Source: Clostridium magnum DSM 2767
GTDB taxonomy: Bacteria > Bacillota > Clostridia > Clostridiales > Clostridiaceae
Direction of reading: 5' to 3'
Assembly (NCBI RefSeq): GCF_001623875.1
Contig: NZ_LWAE01000001.1
Span: 434,001-498,000, forward strand
DNA length: 64,000 nt
How positions within the stretch are numbered: the stretch's first letter is position 1; each line of letters starts with the position of its first letter. The notes under the pieces were generated by a model. It ran no database searches, was not told where the DNA came from, and saw only the letters and a program-made list of their open reading frames with translations. This document shows positions 17,330 to 29,300 of this stretch, in pieces. The position numbers and the translations under genes were made by a program.

Positions 17330-18426
17330 ATGATTAGTGCAATTGTAATAGATAATGATATTGAGGAAGGTGTAAAAATTTCCAAAATATTGGAAGAAAA
17401 TTTAATGAGCAGGTAAAGGGAATATTTACAACTAATTTTGATGCTTTAGAGTTTTTAAAAAGTACAGAAGTAGATGCTGTATTTTTTAATAGTAATATTT
17501 CTAATATCAATGGAATGAAATTTGTAAGTGAAATGTTGAACCTTCATCCTGAATTAGTGGTTTTATTTGTTACTGATTATACTGAATATGAAGTAAAGGC
17601 ACATGTATTGAGTGGATTTAAAATGAATGCATCAGAGTACCTTTCAAAAACTCCTTTAAAAGATAGAATTATAAACAAGTATTCTGTTTTTAGTGAAATA
17701 GAAAAGTTAAATGTATTTTGTTTTGGAAAATTTAGAGTTATGACAGATGATAAAGCAGAAATAAAATGGCGCACTGCAAAAACAGAGGAACTTTTTGCTT
17801 ATTTTATAGCTAGTGAAGGAAGAACAGTTACTAAAGAAGAATTAATTGAAAATGTATTTGGGAAATTTGATGCCAATAAGGCAAGTAACAATTTGAAGGT
17901 ATGTATTCATTACTTAAAAAAAAATCTTGAAGCTTTTGGAATAAGTGGTTTGATACAGAACTATAATAGAGGCTATAAATTGAATGTAGATAAAATTTAT
18001 TGTGATTATTATGAGTTACAATCATTGGCTTTAAAGAATGAAAAAATAGATACTTCAAATATTGAAAAATACGAAAAAATTTCACAGCTTTATTGTGGAA
18101 ATTATCTTGAGGGTAATTATTATGATTGGTCTGAACATAAAATGGATTATTTACAACATTTATATATTAAAACAATTCTCCTGATAAGTGAATTTTATTT
18201 AAATAATAAAATACATATGAAGGCATTAGAAATAATGAAAAAAGGACTAAATACAGATTTTTTAAACAAAGAAATTAATGAAAAAATTATAGAAATGTAT
18301 ATAAAATCTGGCGATAAAGTTTCTGCTAAGAGGCATTTTTGTGAATACAAATTAGATTATAGAAAAGAGTTCGGTGTTGAATTAGAAGAAGATTTAAGTT
18401 CATCATTTACAAAAGGAAATTTATAG
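17330..18426 (+). CDS. Response-regulator/SARP-like activator (receiver-wHTH-BTAD), needs a -1 frameshift
   Basis: ATG 17330 follows GCGGAGGC. The first frame gives 28 residues (MISAIVIDNDIEEG...) and stops at TAA 17414-17416. The rest is in the -1 frame and runs to 18426. The shift can occur exactly at A AAT TTA (17398-17404), joining into a continuous protein of about 365 residues. Receiver fold: acidic residues at VIDND, Asn54 (VFFNSN) where the phosphorylated Asp is expected, Thr in FVTDY, Lys in LSKTP. Then an OmpR/SARP-type winged helix (about 125-215) and a BTAD helical-repeat domain (about 230-360). If the frameshift is a real mutation or a read error, a shorter protein from ATG 17515 would still keep DNA-binding and BTAD parts. 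Its position before the riboswitch-controlled adhesins suggests it activates them. Confidence 0.7.
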
Positions 18427-18431
18427 TACAT

Positions 18432-18484
18432 GTTAATAATTAGTTAAATTGTTAACTGATTGTTAACTGTTTATGATGTATAAT
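18432..18484 (+). promoter_or_regulatory. Promoter with 11-bp-phased GTTAA direct repeats before the riboswitch
   Basis: Heptamers GTTAATA (18432), GTTAAAT (18443), GTTAACT (18451) and GTTAACT (18462) occur in two pairs each with an 11-bp period. A consensus -10 TATAAT lies at 18479-18484, ten bases after the last repeat, and no good -35 is seen. This is the layout of SARP/OmpR-type activator sites. Confidence 0.55.
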
Positions 18485-18518
18485 TAGACAAGTACAAATG
18501 AAAACTAATATGTTTTAC

Positions 18519-18592
18519 TATAGGGAAACCGTGATCCATATGCTTAATTGGGCACTTTGTATATGGTGAGTTAGTAGTGCAACCGACCTTTA
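18519..18592 (+). ncRNA. Cyclic-di-GMP-II riboswitch aptamer
   Basis: The blocks AGGGAAACCGTGAT, TTAATTGGGCAC and GAGTTAGTAGTGCAACCGACC match the conserved core of the class II c-di-GMP aptamer known from clostridia. The variable hairpin between GGCAC and GAGTTAG is short here. The 3' part (CAACCGACC) is also the 5' arm of the following terminator, so ligand binding and termination are mutually exclusive, as expected for an ON switch. Confidence 0.92.
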
Positions 18593-18614
18593 TTTTTATA
18601 AAGGTCGGTTTTTT
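18581..18614 (+). terminator. Riboswitch-controlled intrinsic terminator
   Basis: AACCGACCTTTA (18581-18592) pairs with TAAAGGTCGGTT (18599-18610), followed by a run of T. The 5' arm overlaps the c-di-GMP-II aptamer, so c-di-GMP should prevent terminator formation and allow the adhesin gene to be transcribed. Confidence 0.88.
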
Positions 18615-18655
18615 ATACAAAAAAATAAATTTTAAACCTAAAGGGGGAGATTTTT

Positions 18656-20287
18656 TTGAAAAGAAATAAGATTATTTTATCTTTAATTACAATGGCTTTT
18701 GTTAACTTTAATGTAATGCAGGTATTAGCTTGTGATGTGTCAAGTTCACGTACAGAAAAGGTAAAAACATCATGTTCAGGTACTTCTAGGTGTAACCAAC
18801 CAAATAAATGTGGAACAGACTGGGATAGATATAATAGGTGTGGGTCAGACAGTGATAGATGCGGGTCAAATGAATGTAGACAAAAGAGTTGCGAATTAAC
18901 AGTGCCAAATTATTGCAAAACAACAGCTTACAATACACCTATATCGGGTACTGTAGTAGCAGTAGATAAAAGTAAGCATACGTTAACCTATACAAAAGCA
19001 TGTGATCCATGTCACGGGACTGTAACTGTGAATTCTGATGGAACTTGGACTTATGTACCAAGGTCTGGGTTTAGTGGATGTGACAGTTTTAAGGTAAAAG
19101 TGAGCGATGGAAGAGGAGCAACAGCAGTATCAACAGTAGGAATAACAGTAGCAAAACCAATGCCAACGGTACCGAATTATAATGTTACAACAAATGTGGA
19201 CACTAAAGTAACGGGTAAGGTAGTAGGATCAAATTTTAGTGGATGTAGATTATGTTATACAGTAACAACATCACCAGCAAATGGTACAGTAAAAATAAGT
19301 TCATGCACAGGTGCTTGGGAGTATACGCCAAAGTCTGGTTTTGTAGGAGATGATAGCTTTAAGGTAACAGTAAAGGATGGATGTTGTAATAAGGCTGTAT
19401 CTACTGTAAATATAACAGTAGTAAAACCAACTTCAGCAAATAATGCACCAACGATACCAGATTACAGTAAAACAATAAATGAAAATGAAGTAATAAATGA
19501 TAGCGTAAAAGGAAGCGATGTTGATACAGGAGATACATTAACTTATGCAAAAGCAAGTGATCCAAGCCACGGAAGTGTAACAGTGAAAGCAGATGGAAGC
19601 TACACATACACACCAGCAACAGACTATGCTGGAACAGATAGTTTCACAGTGATAGTATCAGATGGAAAAGGTGGAAGCGCAACAGGAACAGTAAATGTAA
19701 CAGTAAATTCAGTAAACCATGCACCAACAATACCAGATTATAATAAGACAACAGACAAAAATGTAGCAATAAATGATAAAGTAGTAGGCACAGATGTTGA
19801 TGGAGATACATTAACTTATGTAAAAGCAAGTGGTCCAAGTAATGGAACAGTAACAGTAAATACAGACGGAAGCTACGTATATACACCAAACTCAGATTAT
19901 GTAGGAAGTGACAGCTTTACAGTAACAGTATCAGATGGAAAAGGCGGAAGTGCAACAGGAACAGTAAATATAACAGTAAATTCAGTAGCCCCAGTAAATC
20001 ATGCACCAGTAGTGTCAGATTACAATGAAACAACAACTACAGCGACTTTATTATCAGATAAAGTAGTTGCAACAGATTTAGATGGAGATACATTAACTTA
20101 TACAGTAACAACATCACCAGCGAATGGAACTGTAAAAATAGACAGTGCAACAGGTATTTGGAAGTATAAATCTAAGACCGGTTTTAGCGGTGAAGATAGT
20201 TTTATAGTAACTGTAAGTGATGGAAAAGGTGGAACAGCAGTATCTACTATAAAGATAACAGTAAATCCTGCATCATCAGGGCTTTAA
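18656..20287 (+). CDS. Secreted Cys-rich protein with Big_9-like Ig repeats, under c-di-GMP riboswitch
   Basis: TTG start 18656 after AGGGGGAGA. 543 residues. A signal sequence ends near residue 25 (MQVLA-C); VLAC is only a weak lipobox. Residues 26-88 hold nine Cys in patterns such as SRCN, NKCG, NRCG, DRCG, followed by five repeats of about 85-95 residues with the NGTVTV-DGT-Y-YTP-sGF-G-DSFtVtVsDGkGG pattern (Big_9/cadherin-like). The first two repeats contain extra Cys pairs (ACDPCHG, GCRLC, GCCNK), the last three none. No LPXTG or membrane anchor. Likely a surface or matrix adhesin induced by c-di-GMP. Confidence 0.8.
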   Translation: MKRNKIILSLITMAFVNFNVMQVLACDVSSSRTEKVKTSCSGTSRCNQPNKCGTDWDRYNRCGSDSDRCGSNECRQKSCELTVPNYCKTTAYNTPISGTVVAVDKSKHTLTYTKACDPCHGTVTVNSDGTWTYVPRSGFSGCDSFKVKVSDGRGATAVSTVGITVAKPMPTVPNYNVTTNVDTKVTGKVVGSNFSGCRLCYTVTTSPANGTVKISSCTGAWEYTPKSGFVGDDSFKVTVKDGCCNKAVSTVNITVVKPTSANNAPTIPDYSKTINENEVINDSVKGSDVDTGDTLTYAKASDPSHGSVTVKADGSYTYTPATDYAGTDSFTVIVSDGKGGSATGTVNVTVNSVNHAPTIPDYNKTTDKNVAINDKVVGTDVDGDTLTYVKASGPSNGTVTVNTDGSYVYTPNSDYVGSDSFTVTVSDGKGGSATGTVNITVNSVAPVNHAPVVSDYNETTTTATLLSDKVVATDLDGDTLTYTVTTSPANGTVKIDSATGIWKYKSKTGFSGEDSFIVTVSDGKGGTAVSTIKITVNPASSGL

Positions 20288-20298
20288 TAATTAAGCTA

Positions 20299-20324
20299 GG
20301 AAACTAGGATGATATCCTAGTTTC
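20299..20324 (+). terminator. Hairpin between the two Ig-repeat genes
   Basis: GGAAACTAGGAT and ATCCTAGTTTCT pair around GAT. Only a short T/A tract follows, so read-through into the giant adhesin gene is likely. Confidence 0.5.
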
Positions 20325-20379
20325 TATTAATATACGGGTATTAAATATTAAACTTAATAATGAAGAGAGGATGAAAAAT

Positions 20380-23300
20380 GTGGCTAGAAAAAAAATTATT
20401 GCCTTGTCTACACTTAGTTTAGTATTGTATGGCAGTTACGCTAATACTTCTATAGTTAAAGCAGAAGGTAGTAGGGATTTAGTGAAAAATGGAGGGTATA
20501 GGCCTTACCTGCGTTCATCAGCTATGGAACAGGCAGGAATATCTGGACGAACTATATTTAAAGTATATGTAAAGGCAGGAGAAACAATTTATTTGGGGTC
20601 AAGTGCTTATGGATATGATGAATTGGGATACGAAGTAGGAAATCAAGATATATGGGTAAAAGCTCCCGATGGAAACGGACAGTATTATGATGTTAATAGT
20701 AGCACTGGAGTCGGTTTTATTGATACAGTTCCAAAAGAATCAACAGGTCCCTCAATTTTAGGATCTGGAGGATACACACCTATAAGTATAACTGCAACGG
20801 AAACTGGGATTTATGAGGTAGAGTTTATTGGGTATGGTCGAGATAACTCAACTGATAATTTAGATCCGAAATTTAAACCAGTAGATTATGAGTTTGATCC
20901 TACTTTTGAAAACACACAAAATGGCCAGATAGCAGCTTGGGATATAACAGTAGTAGATTCATCAGGTATTGAGAAAAAAGGCAGGGTATTTACTTCTTAT
21001 ATTTCTTTATATATGGGAGGGAATTCTACAGATTCAAGTCATAATGAGAAAGTTCTTAATTCAGATTTTTATGTGTTAACAAAGGATGGATACCAATATA
21101 AAACTTCTATGAATGGAGTAGATCCTAATGGGTTTATGTTTTTTTCAAATAATCGGGGATTTATTGATAAAACTAATAATATGACTTTATACCATACAGT
21201 TAGTGGTGATGATGATAATCTAACAAATATACAAGGAAACGTGGCACCTCAATTACCTACTGCAGCAGATACAGCTACAGATATAACTCATAACGTTTTT
21301 TTAAACGTGCCAAGCAGCGATTTACCTCAAGATACTTTGCCAACCAATGCGATCGCACCTGCTACAGCTTCTAATTTTGTATTTAATGGAACTACTGCAG
21401 GAAATTTAAAGACTTTAATCGGAGAAGGTGGAACTTTTACTTTTGACTCAGATAAATTTTGTAGCTATAAATTAATTATTGATACAGATAAAGATGGAAA
21501 ATTTGATGCATCAAAAGATAGAGTTATAGAAAACATAGCAACAGTAGGCGCTAATACAGTTTCTTGGGATGGAAAAGATGCTAGTGGAAATATAGTTGGA
21601 GCAGGTAATTATTCTGCACAGATTGTAATGAAGGGTGGAGAGTATCATTTTCCAATTATAGATGCAGAGTATAACCCGTTTGGTATAAAAGTTGACTTGA
21701 TAAATGCACCTAGTTCATTTCCAAGTGGACTTAATGAACATACAGTTTATTACGATGAAAGTAATTATAAAACAGCAAATGGAACATCTGTTAATCTTGG
21801 CGCAACAGATTCTGGGAATAATATCGATCCTGTCAGCGGGCTATCAGGAATTGATAGTTCAGCTGGTGCACATTCTTTTTTTGGAAATACTTCTAATGGT
21901 GGATATGGAAATCATAAGGGAATAGACACTTGGACTTATTTTCCAGGAAATGCGGTTACTTTATCTTTTAGAATAGATACAGCACCAACAGTAGAAGATA
22001 TAAGTAAAAGTGGAGCAGAAGACAAAGATATAACCTTTGAAGCAACAGATTTCACAGGAGCGTATAAAGATGCAGATACAGGAGATAGCTTAACAAAAAT
22101 CAAAATAACAAACTTACCATCGGTAGCAAATGGAACATTAAGTCTAAACGGAACATCAGTAACAGTAGACCAAGAAATATCAGATTCAGACTTAGCACAA
22201 TTAAAGTTTACCCCGGCTGCAAACTGGAATGGAACTACAAGCTTTGGCTGGAATGGAAGTGACGGAACAGCATATGCAACAACACCAGCGACAGCAACTA
22301 TTACATTGGATGCGGTAAATGATAATCCAACGGCAGTAGAAGATACAGCAATAACAGATGAAGATAAACCAGTAATAATTTCAGTTTTAGGAAATGATAG
22401 TGATATAGATGGAGACAGTATAAGTGTAGATTCAGTAACACAACCAGAAAATGGAACAGTAGCAATAAATGGAGATGGAAAAGTAACATATATACCAAAG
22501 GCTAATTTCAATGGAACAGATACATTTACTTACACAGTAAGTGATGGCAAAGGAGGAACAAGCACAGCTACAGTAACTGTTACAGTAAACCCAGTAAAAG
22601 ATAATCCAACGATATCAGAAGTAGACAGGATGGGAAATGAAGATGAAGTTATATCATTTACAGCAGGGAATTTTGAAAGTCAGTTTACAGATCCTGATGG
22701 GGATAAATTAACACAAATTAAAATAGAAAGTTTGCCAGCTAATGGAATATTAAAGCTAAATGGATTAGAGGTAAAAGTGGGACAAGAAATCTCAGCAGCA
22801 GATTTAGCAAACTTGACTTTTACCCCAAGTGAAAATTGGAATGGAACAACAAGTTTTAACTGGAAGGGAAGCGACGGAACAGCATACTCTGAAACAACAA
22901 CAGTTGATATAACTGTATTACCAGTAAATGATGCACCGATAGTAGAAAATATAACTGTTCCCGCTAGACCAGAGGATGTAGCTGTAACTTTTACAGCAGA
23001 AGATTTTAGTGATAAATTTACAGATGTAGATGGGAATAGCTTGGCAAAAACCCAAGTAACCAGTTTACCGGAAAACGGAATATTAAGTCTAAATGGAGTA
23101 CCAGTAAAAATAAGCCAAGAAATATCAGTAACGGAGTTAGTACATCTGACATTTACTCCTATTGCAAACTGGAATGGAAGTACAAGCTTTGGTTGGAATG
23201 GAAGTGACGGAACAGCATATTCTGCAGAACCAGCTACAGTTGGTATAACAATATCATCAGTAAATGATGCTCCAACAGCAGTAGCAGATACAGCAACAAC

Positions 23301-26300
23301 AGAAGAAGACGCGCCAGTAAAAATATCAGTATTAGCTAATGACAGTGATATAGATGGGGATTCATTAGCAGTATCAGGTGTAGGTACACCAACAAACGGA
23401 ACAGTAGTAATAAATGAAGATGGAACTGTAACTTATACACCAAATACAAACTTTAATGGAACCGATACATTTACTTATACAGTAAGTGACGGAAAAGGTG
23501 GAACGAGCACAGAAACAGTAACGGTGACAGTAAACCCAGGAAATGATGTTCCAACAGTTGCAGCAGATACAGCGACAACAGAAGAAGACGCGCCAGTAAA
23601 AATATCAGTATTAGCTAATGACAGTGATATAGATGGGGATTCATTAACAGTATCAGGTGTAGGTACACCAACAAACGGAACAGTAGTAATAAATGAAGAT
23701 GGAACTGTAACTTATACACCAAATACAAACTTTAATGGAACCGATACATTTACTTATACAGTAAGTGACGGAAAAGGTGGAACGAGCACAGAAACAGTAA
23801 CAGTGACAGTAAATCCAGGAAACGATGCACCAACGGTTGCAGCAGATACAGCAACAACAGAAGAAGACGCGCCAGTAAAAATATCAGTATTAGCTAATGA
23901 CAGTGATATAGATGGGGATTCATTAATAGTATCAGGTGTAGGTACACCAACAAACGGAACAGTAGCAGTAAATGAAGATGGAACTGTAACTTATACACCA
24001 AATACAAACTTTAATGGAACCGATACATTTACTTATACAGTAAGTGACGGAAAAGGTGGAACGAGCACAGAAACAGTAACAGTGACAGTAAATCCAGGAA
24101 ACGATGCACCAACGGTTGCAGCAGATACAGCAACAACAGAAGAAGACGCGCCAGTAAAAATATCAGTATTAGCTAATGACAGTGATATAGATGGGGATTC
24201 ATTAACAGTATCAGGTGTAGGTACACCAACAAACGGAACAGTAGTAATAAATGAAGATGGAACTGTAACTTATACACCAAATACAAACTTTAATGGAACC
24301 GATACATTTACTTATACAGTAAGTGACGGAAAAGGTGGAACGAGCACAGAAACAGTAACGGTGACAGTAAACCCAGGAAATGATGTTCCAACAGTTGCAG
24401 CAGATACAGCGACAACAGAAGAAGACGCGCCAGTAAAAATATCAGTATTAGCTAATGACAGTGATATAGATGGGGATTCATTAACAGTATCAGGTGTAGG
24501 TACACCAACAAACGGAACAGTAGTAATAAATGAAGATGGAACTGTAACTTATACACCAAATACAAACTTTAATGGAACCGATACATTTACTTATACAGTA
24601 AGTGACGGAAAAGGTGGAACGAGCACAGAAACAGTAACAGTGACAGTAAATCCAGGAAACGATGCACCAACGGTTGCAGCAGATACAGCAACAACAGAAG
24701 AAGACGCGCCAGTAAAAATATCAGTATTAGCTAATGACAGTGATATAGATGGGGATTCATTAATAGTATCAGGTGTAGGTACACCAACAAACGGAACAGT
24801 AGCAGTAAATGAAGATGGAACTGTAACTTATACACCGAATGCAAACTTTAATGGAACAGATACATTTACTTATACAGTAAGTGACGGAAAAGGTGGAACG
24901 AGCACAGAAACAGTAACGGTGACAGTAAACCCAGGAAATGATGTTCCAACAGTTGCAGCAGATACAGCGACAACAGAAGAAGACGCGCCAGTAAAAATAT
25001 CAGTATTAGCTAATGACAGTGATATAGATGGGGATTCATTAACAGTATCAGGTGTAGGTACACCAACAAACGGAACAGTAGTAATAAATGAAGATGGAAC
25101 TGTAACTTATACACCAAATACAAACTTTAATGGAACCGATACATTTACTTATACAGTAAGTGACGGAAAAGGTGGAACGAGCACAGAAACAGTAACGGTG
25201 ACAGTAAACCCAGGAAATGATGCACCAACGGTTGCAGCAGATACAGCAACAACAGAAGAAGACGCGCCAGTAAAAATATCAGTATTAGCTAATGACAGTG
25301 ATATAGATGGAGATACATTAGCTGTGGATTCAGTAACAAATGGAACTAATGGAACAGTAGCAGTAAATGAAGATGGAACTGTAACTTATACACCAAATAC
25401 AAACTTTAATGGAACCGATACATTTACTTATACAGTAAGTGACGGAAAAGGTGGAACGAGCACAGAAACAGTAACAGTGACAGTAAACTCAGGAAATGAT
25501 AACCCAACAGCAGTGACAGATACAGCAACAACAGAAGAAGATACACCAGTAAAAATATCAGTATTAGCTAATGACAGTGATATAGATGGAGATACATTAG
25601 CTGTGGATTCAGTAACAAATGGAACTAATGGAACAGTAGTAATAAATGAAGATGGAACTGTAACTTATACACCGAATGCAAACTTTAATGGAACCGATAC
25701 ATTTACTTATACAGTAAATGACGGAAAAGGTGGAACGAGCACAGAAACAGTAACAGTGACAGTAAATCCAGGAAATGATGCTCCAGCAGTTGCAGCAGAT
25801 ACAGCAACAACAGAAGAAGATACACCGATAAAAATATCAGTATTAGCTAACGACAGTGATATAGATGGAGATACATTAGCTGTGGATTCAGTAACAAATG
25901 GAACTAATGGAACTAATGGAACAGTAGTAATAAATGAAGATGGAACTGTAACTTATACACCGAATGCAAACTTTAATGGAGTAGATACATTTACTTATAC
26001 AGTAAGTGACGGAAAAGGCGGAACGAGCACAGAAACAGTAACAGTGACAGTAAATCCAGGAAACGATGCACCAACGGTTGCAGCAGATACAGCAACAACA
26101 GAAGAAGACGCGCCAGTAAAAATATCAGTATTAGCTAATGACAGTGATATAGATGGAGATACATTAGCTGTGGATTCAGTAACAAATGGAACTAATGGAA
26201 CAGTAGTAATAAATGAAGATGGAACTGTAACTTATACACCGAATGCAAACTTTAATGGAACCGATACATTTACTTATACAGTAAGTGACGGAAAAGTTGG

Positions 26301-29300
26301 AACGAGCACAGAAACAGTAACGGTGACAGTAAACCCAGGAAATGATGTTCCAACAGTTGCAGCAGATACAGCGACAACAGAAGAAGACGCGCCAGTAAAA
26401 ATATCAGTATTAGCTAATGACAGTGATATAGATGGGGATTCATTAATAGTATCAGGTGTAGGTACACCAACAAACGGAACAGTAGTAATAAATGAAGATG
26501 GAACTGTAACTTATACACCGAATGCAAACTTTAATGGAACAGATACATTTACTTATACAGTAAATGACGGAAAAGGTGGAACGAGCACAGAAACAGTAAC
26601 AGTGACAGTAAATCCAGGAAATGATGTTCCAACAGTTGCAGCAGATACAGCGACAACAGAAGAAGACGCGCCAGTAAAAATATCAGTATTAGCTAATGAC
26701 AGTGATATAGATGGGGATTCATTAATAGTATCAGGTGTAGGTACACCAACAAACGGAACAGTAGTAATAAATGAAGATGGAACTGTAACTTATACACCGA
26801 ATGCAAACTTTAATGGAACCGATACATTTACTTATACAGTAAATGACGGAAAAGGTGGAACGAGCACAGAAACAGTAACAGTGACAGTAAATCCAGGAAA
26901 TGATGCTCCAGCAGTTGCAGCAGATACAGCAACAACAGAAGAAGATACACCGATAAAAATATCAGTATTAGCTAATGACAGTGATATAGATGGGGATTCA
27001 TTAACAGTATCAGGTGTAGGTACACCAACAAACGGAACAGTAGCAGTAAATGAAGATGGAACTGTAACTTATACACCGAATGCAAACTTTAATGGAACCG
27101 ATACATTTACTTATACAGTAAGTGACGGAAAAGGTGGAACGAGCACAGAAACAGTAACGGTGACAGTAAACCCAGGAAATGATGCTCCAGCAGTTGCAGC
27201 AGATACAGCAACAACAGAAGAAGATACACCGATAAAAATATCAGTATTAGCTAACGACAGTGATATAGATGGAGATACGTTAGCTGTGGATTCAGTAACA
27301 AATGGAACTAATGGAACAGTAGCAGTAAATGAAGATGGAACTGTAACTTATACACCAAATGCAAACTTTAATGGAACCGATACATTTACTTATACAGTAA
27401 GTGACGGAAAAGGTGGAACGAGCACAGAAACAGTAATGGTGACAGTAAATCCAGGAAATGATGTTCCAACAGTTGCAGCAGATACAGCGACAACAGAAGA
27501 AGACGCGCCAGTAAAAATATCAGTATTAGCTAATGACAGTGATATAGATGGGGATTCATTAACAGTATCAGGTGTAGGTACACCAACAAACGGAACAGTA
27601 GTAATAAATGAAGATGGAACTGTAACTTATACACCAAATACAAACTTTAATGGAACCGATACATTTACTTATACAGTAAGTGACGGAAAAGGTGGGACGA
27701 GCACAGAAACAGTAACAGTGACAGTAAACTCAGGAAATGATAACCCAACAGTTGCAGCAGATACACAAAATATAACAACATCATATGGAATGCCAGCAAC
27801 AGGAAGCTTAGGAGTAACAGATCCAGATGGAGACCCATTAACATACGAAGTAAAAGATGGGGATGAACCAGCGCATGGAACAGTAATAGTAGATGGAAGC
27901 GGAAATTATACTTATACACCAAAAACAGGATTTAGTGGAACAGACAGCTTTAAAGTAACAGTGAGTGATGGAAAAGGTGGAACTGCAGAAGTAACAGTAA
28001 ATGTAACAGTAGGAAATGCAGTACCAACGGTAGGGAACTACGAAAATAACACAACAAAGAATACAGCAGTAAGTGGAAAAGTAGAAGGGACAGATGCAAA
28101 CGGAGATGCATTAACTTATACCAAAGGAACAGATTCAGCACACGGAAGTGTAGAAGTAAATGCAGATGGTAGCTATACTTATACACCAGCGGCAGATTAT
28201 GTAGGAGATGACAGTTTTACAGTAACAGTGTCCGATGGAAAAGGCGGAACAACAGAAGCAACTGTAACAATACATGTAGAATTAGGAAATGTGGCACCAA
28301 CAGTAGGAAACTATGAAAATAACACAACAAAGAATACAGCAGTAAGTGGAAAAGTAGAAGGAACAGATGCAAATGGAGATGGACTAACTTATACAAAAGG
28401 AAGTGACCCAGTCCACGGAAGCGTAACAGTAAATGCATACGGTACCTATACCTACACACCAGAAACAAACTATGTAGGAGATGATAGCTTTAAGGTAACA
28501 GTGTCAGATGGAAAAGGCGGAATAGCAGAATCAATAGTAACAATACATGTAGAATTAGGAAATGTAGCTCCAACAGTAGGAAACTACGAAAATAGCACAA
28601 CAAAGAATACTGCAGTAAGTGGAAAAGTAGAAGGAACAGATGCAAACGGAGATGAATTAACTTATACAAAAGGAACAGAACCATCACATGGAAGTGTAGA
28701 AGTAAATACAGACGGAAGCTATACTTATACGCCAGCAACAGATTATGTAGGAAGCGATAGCTTTACGGTAACTGTAAGTGACAATAATGGAGGAACAACA
28801 AGCTCGGCAATAACAATCCATGTAGTAGAAGGAAATGCGGCACCAACGATAGATAACTCAGAAAACAATACAACAAAGAATACAGCAGTAAATGGAACAG
28901 TAAAAGGAATGGATGCAAATGGAGATGCATTAACTTATACCAAAGGAACAGATCCAGCACACGGAAGTGTAGAAGTAAATACAGATGGTAGCTATACTTA
29001 TACACCAGCGACAGATTATGTAGGAGATGACAGTTTTACAGTAACAGTGTCCGATGGAAAAGGCGGAACAACAGAAGCAACTGTAACAATACATGTATCA
29101 GCAGTAAATGGAGCACCAACAGCAGCAACAGATACACAAAATATAACAACATCATATGGAACACCAGCAGCAGGAGACTTAGGAGTAACAGATCCAGATG
29201 GAGATTCATTAACATACGAAGTAAAAGATGGCGAAAAGCCAGCGCATGGAACAGTAACAGTAGATGGAAGCGGAAATTATACTTATACGCCAGACCCAGG

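Noticed and set aside
23284..27756. Possible CRISPR-like periodic array
   Set aside because: Units are 279 bp, in frame and coding, with no short repeat/unique spacer structure.
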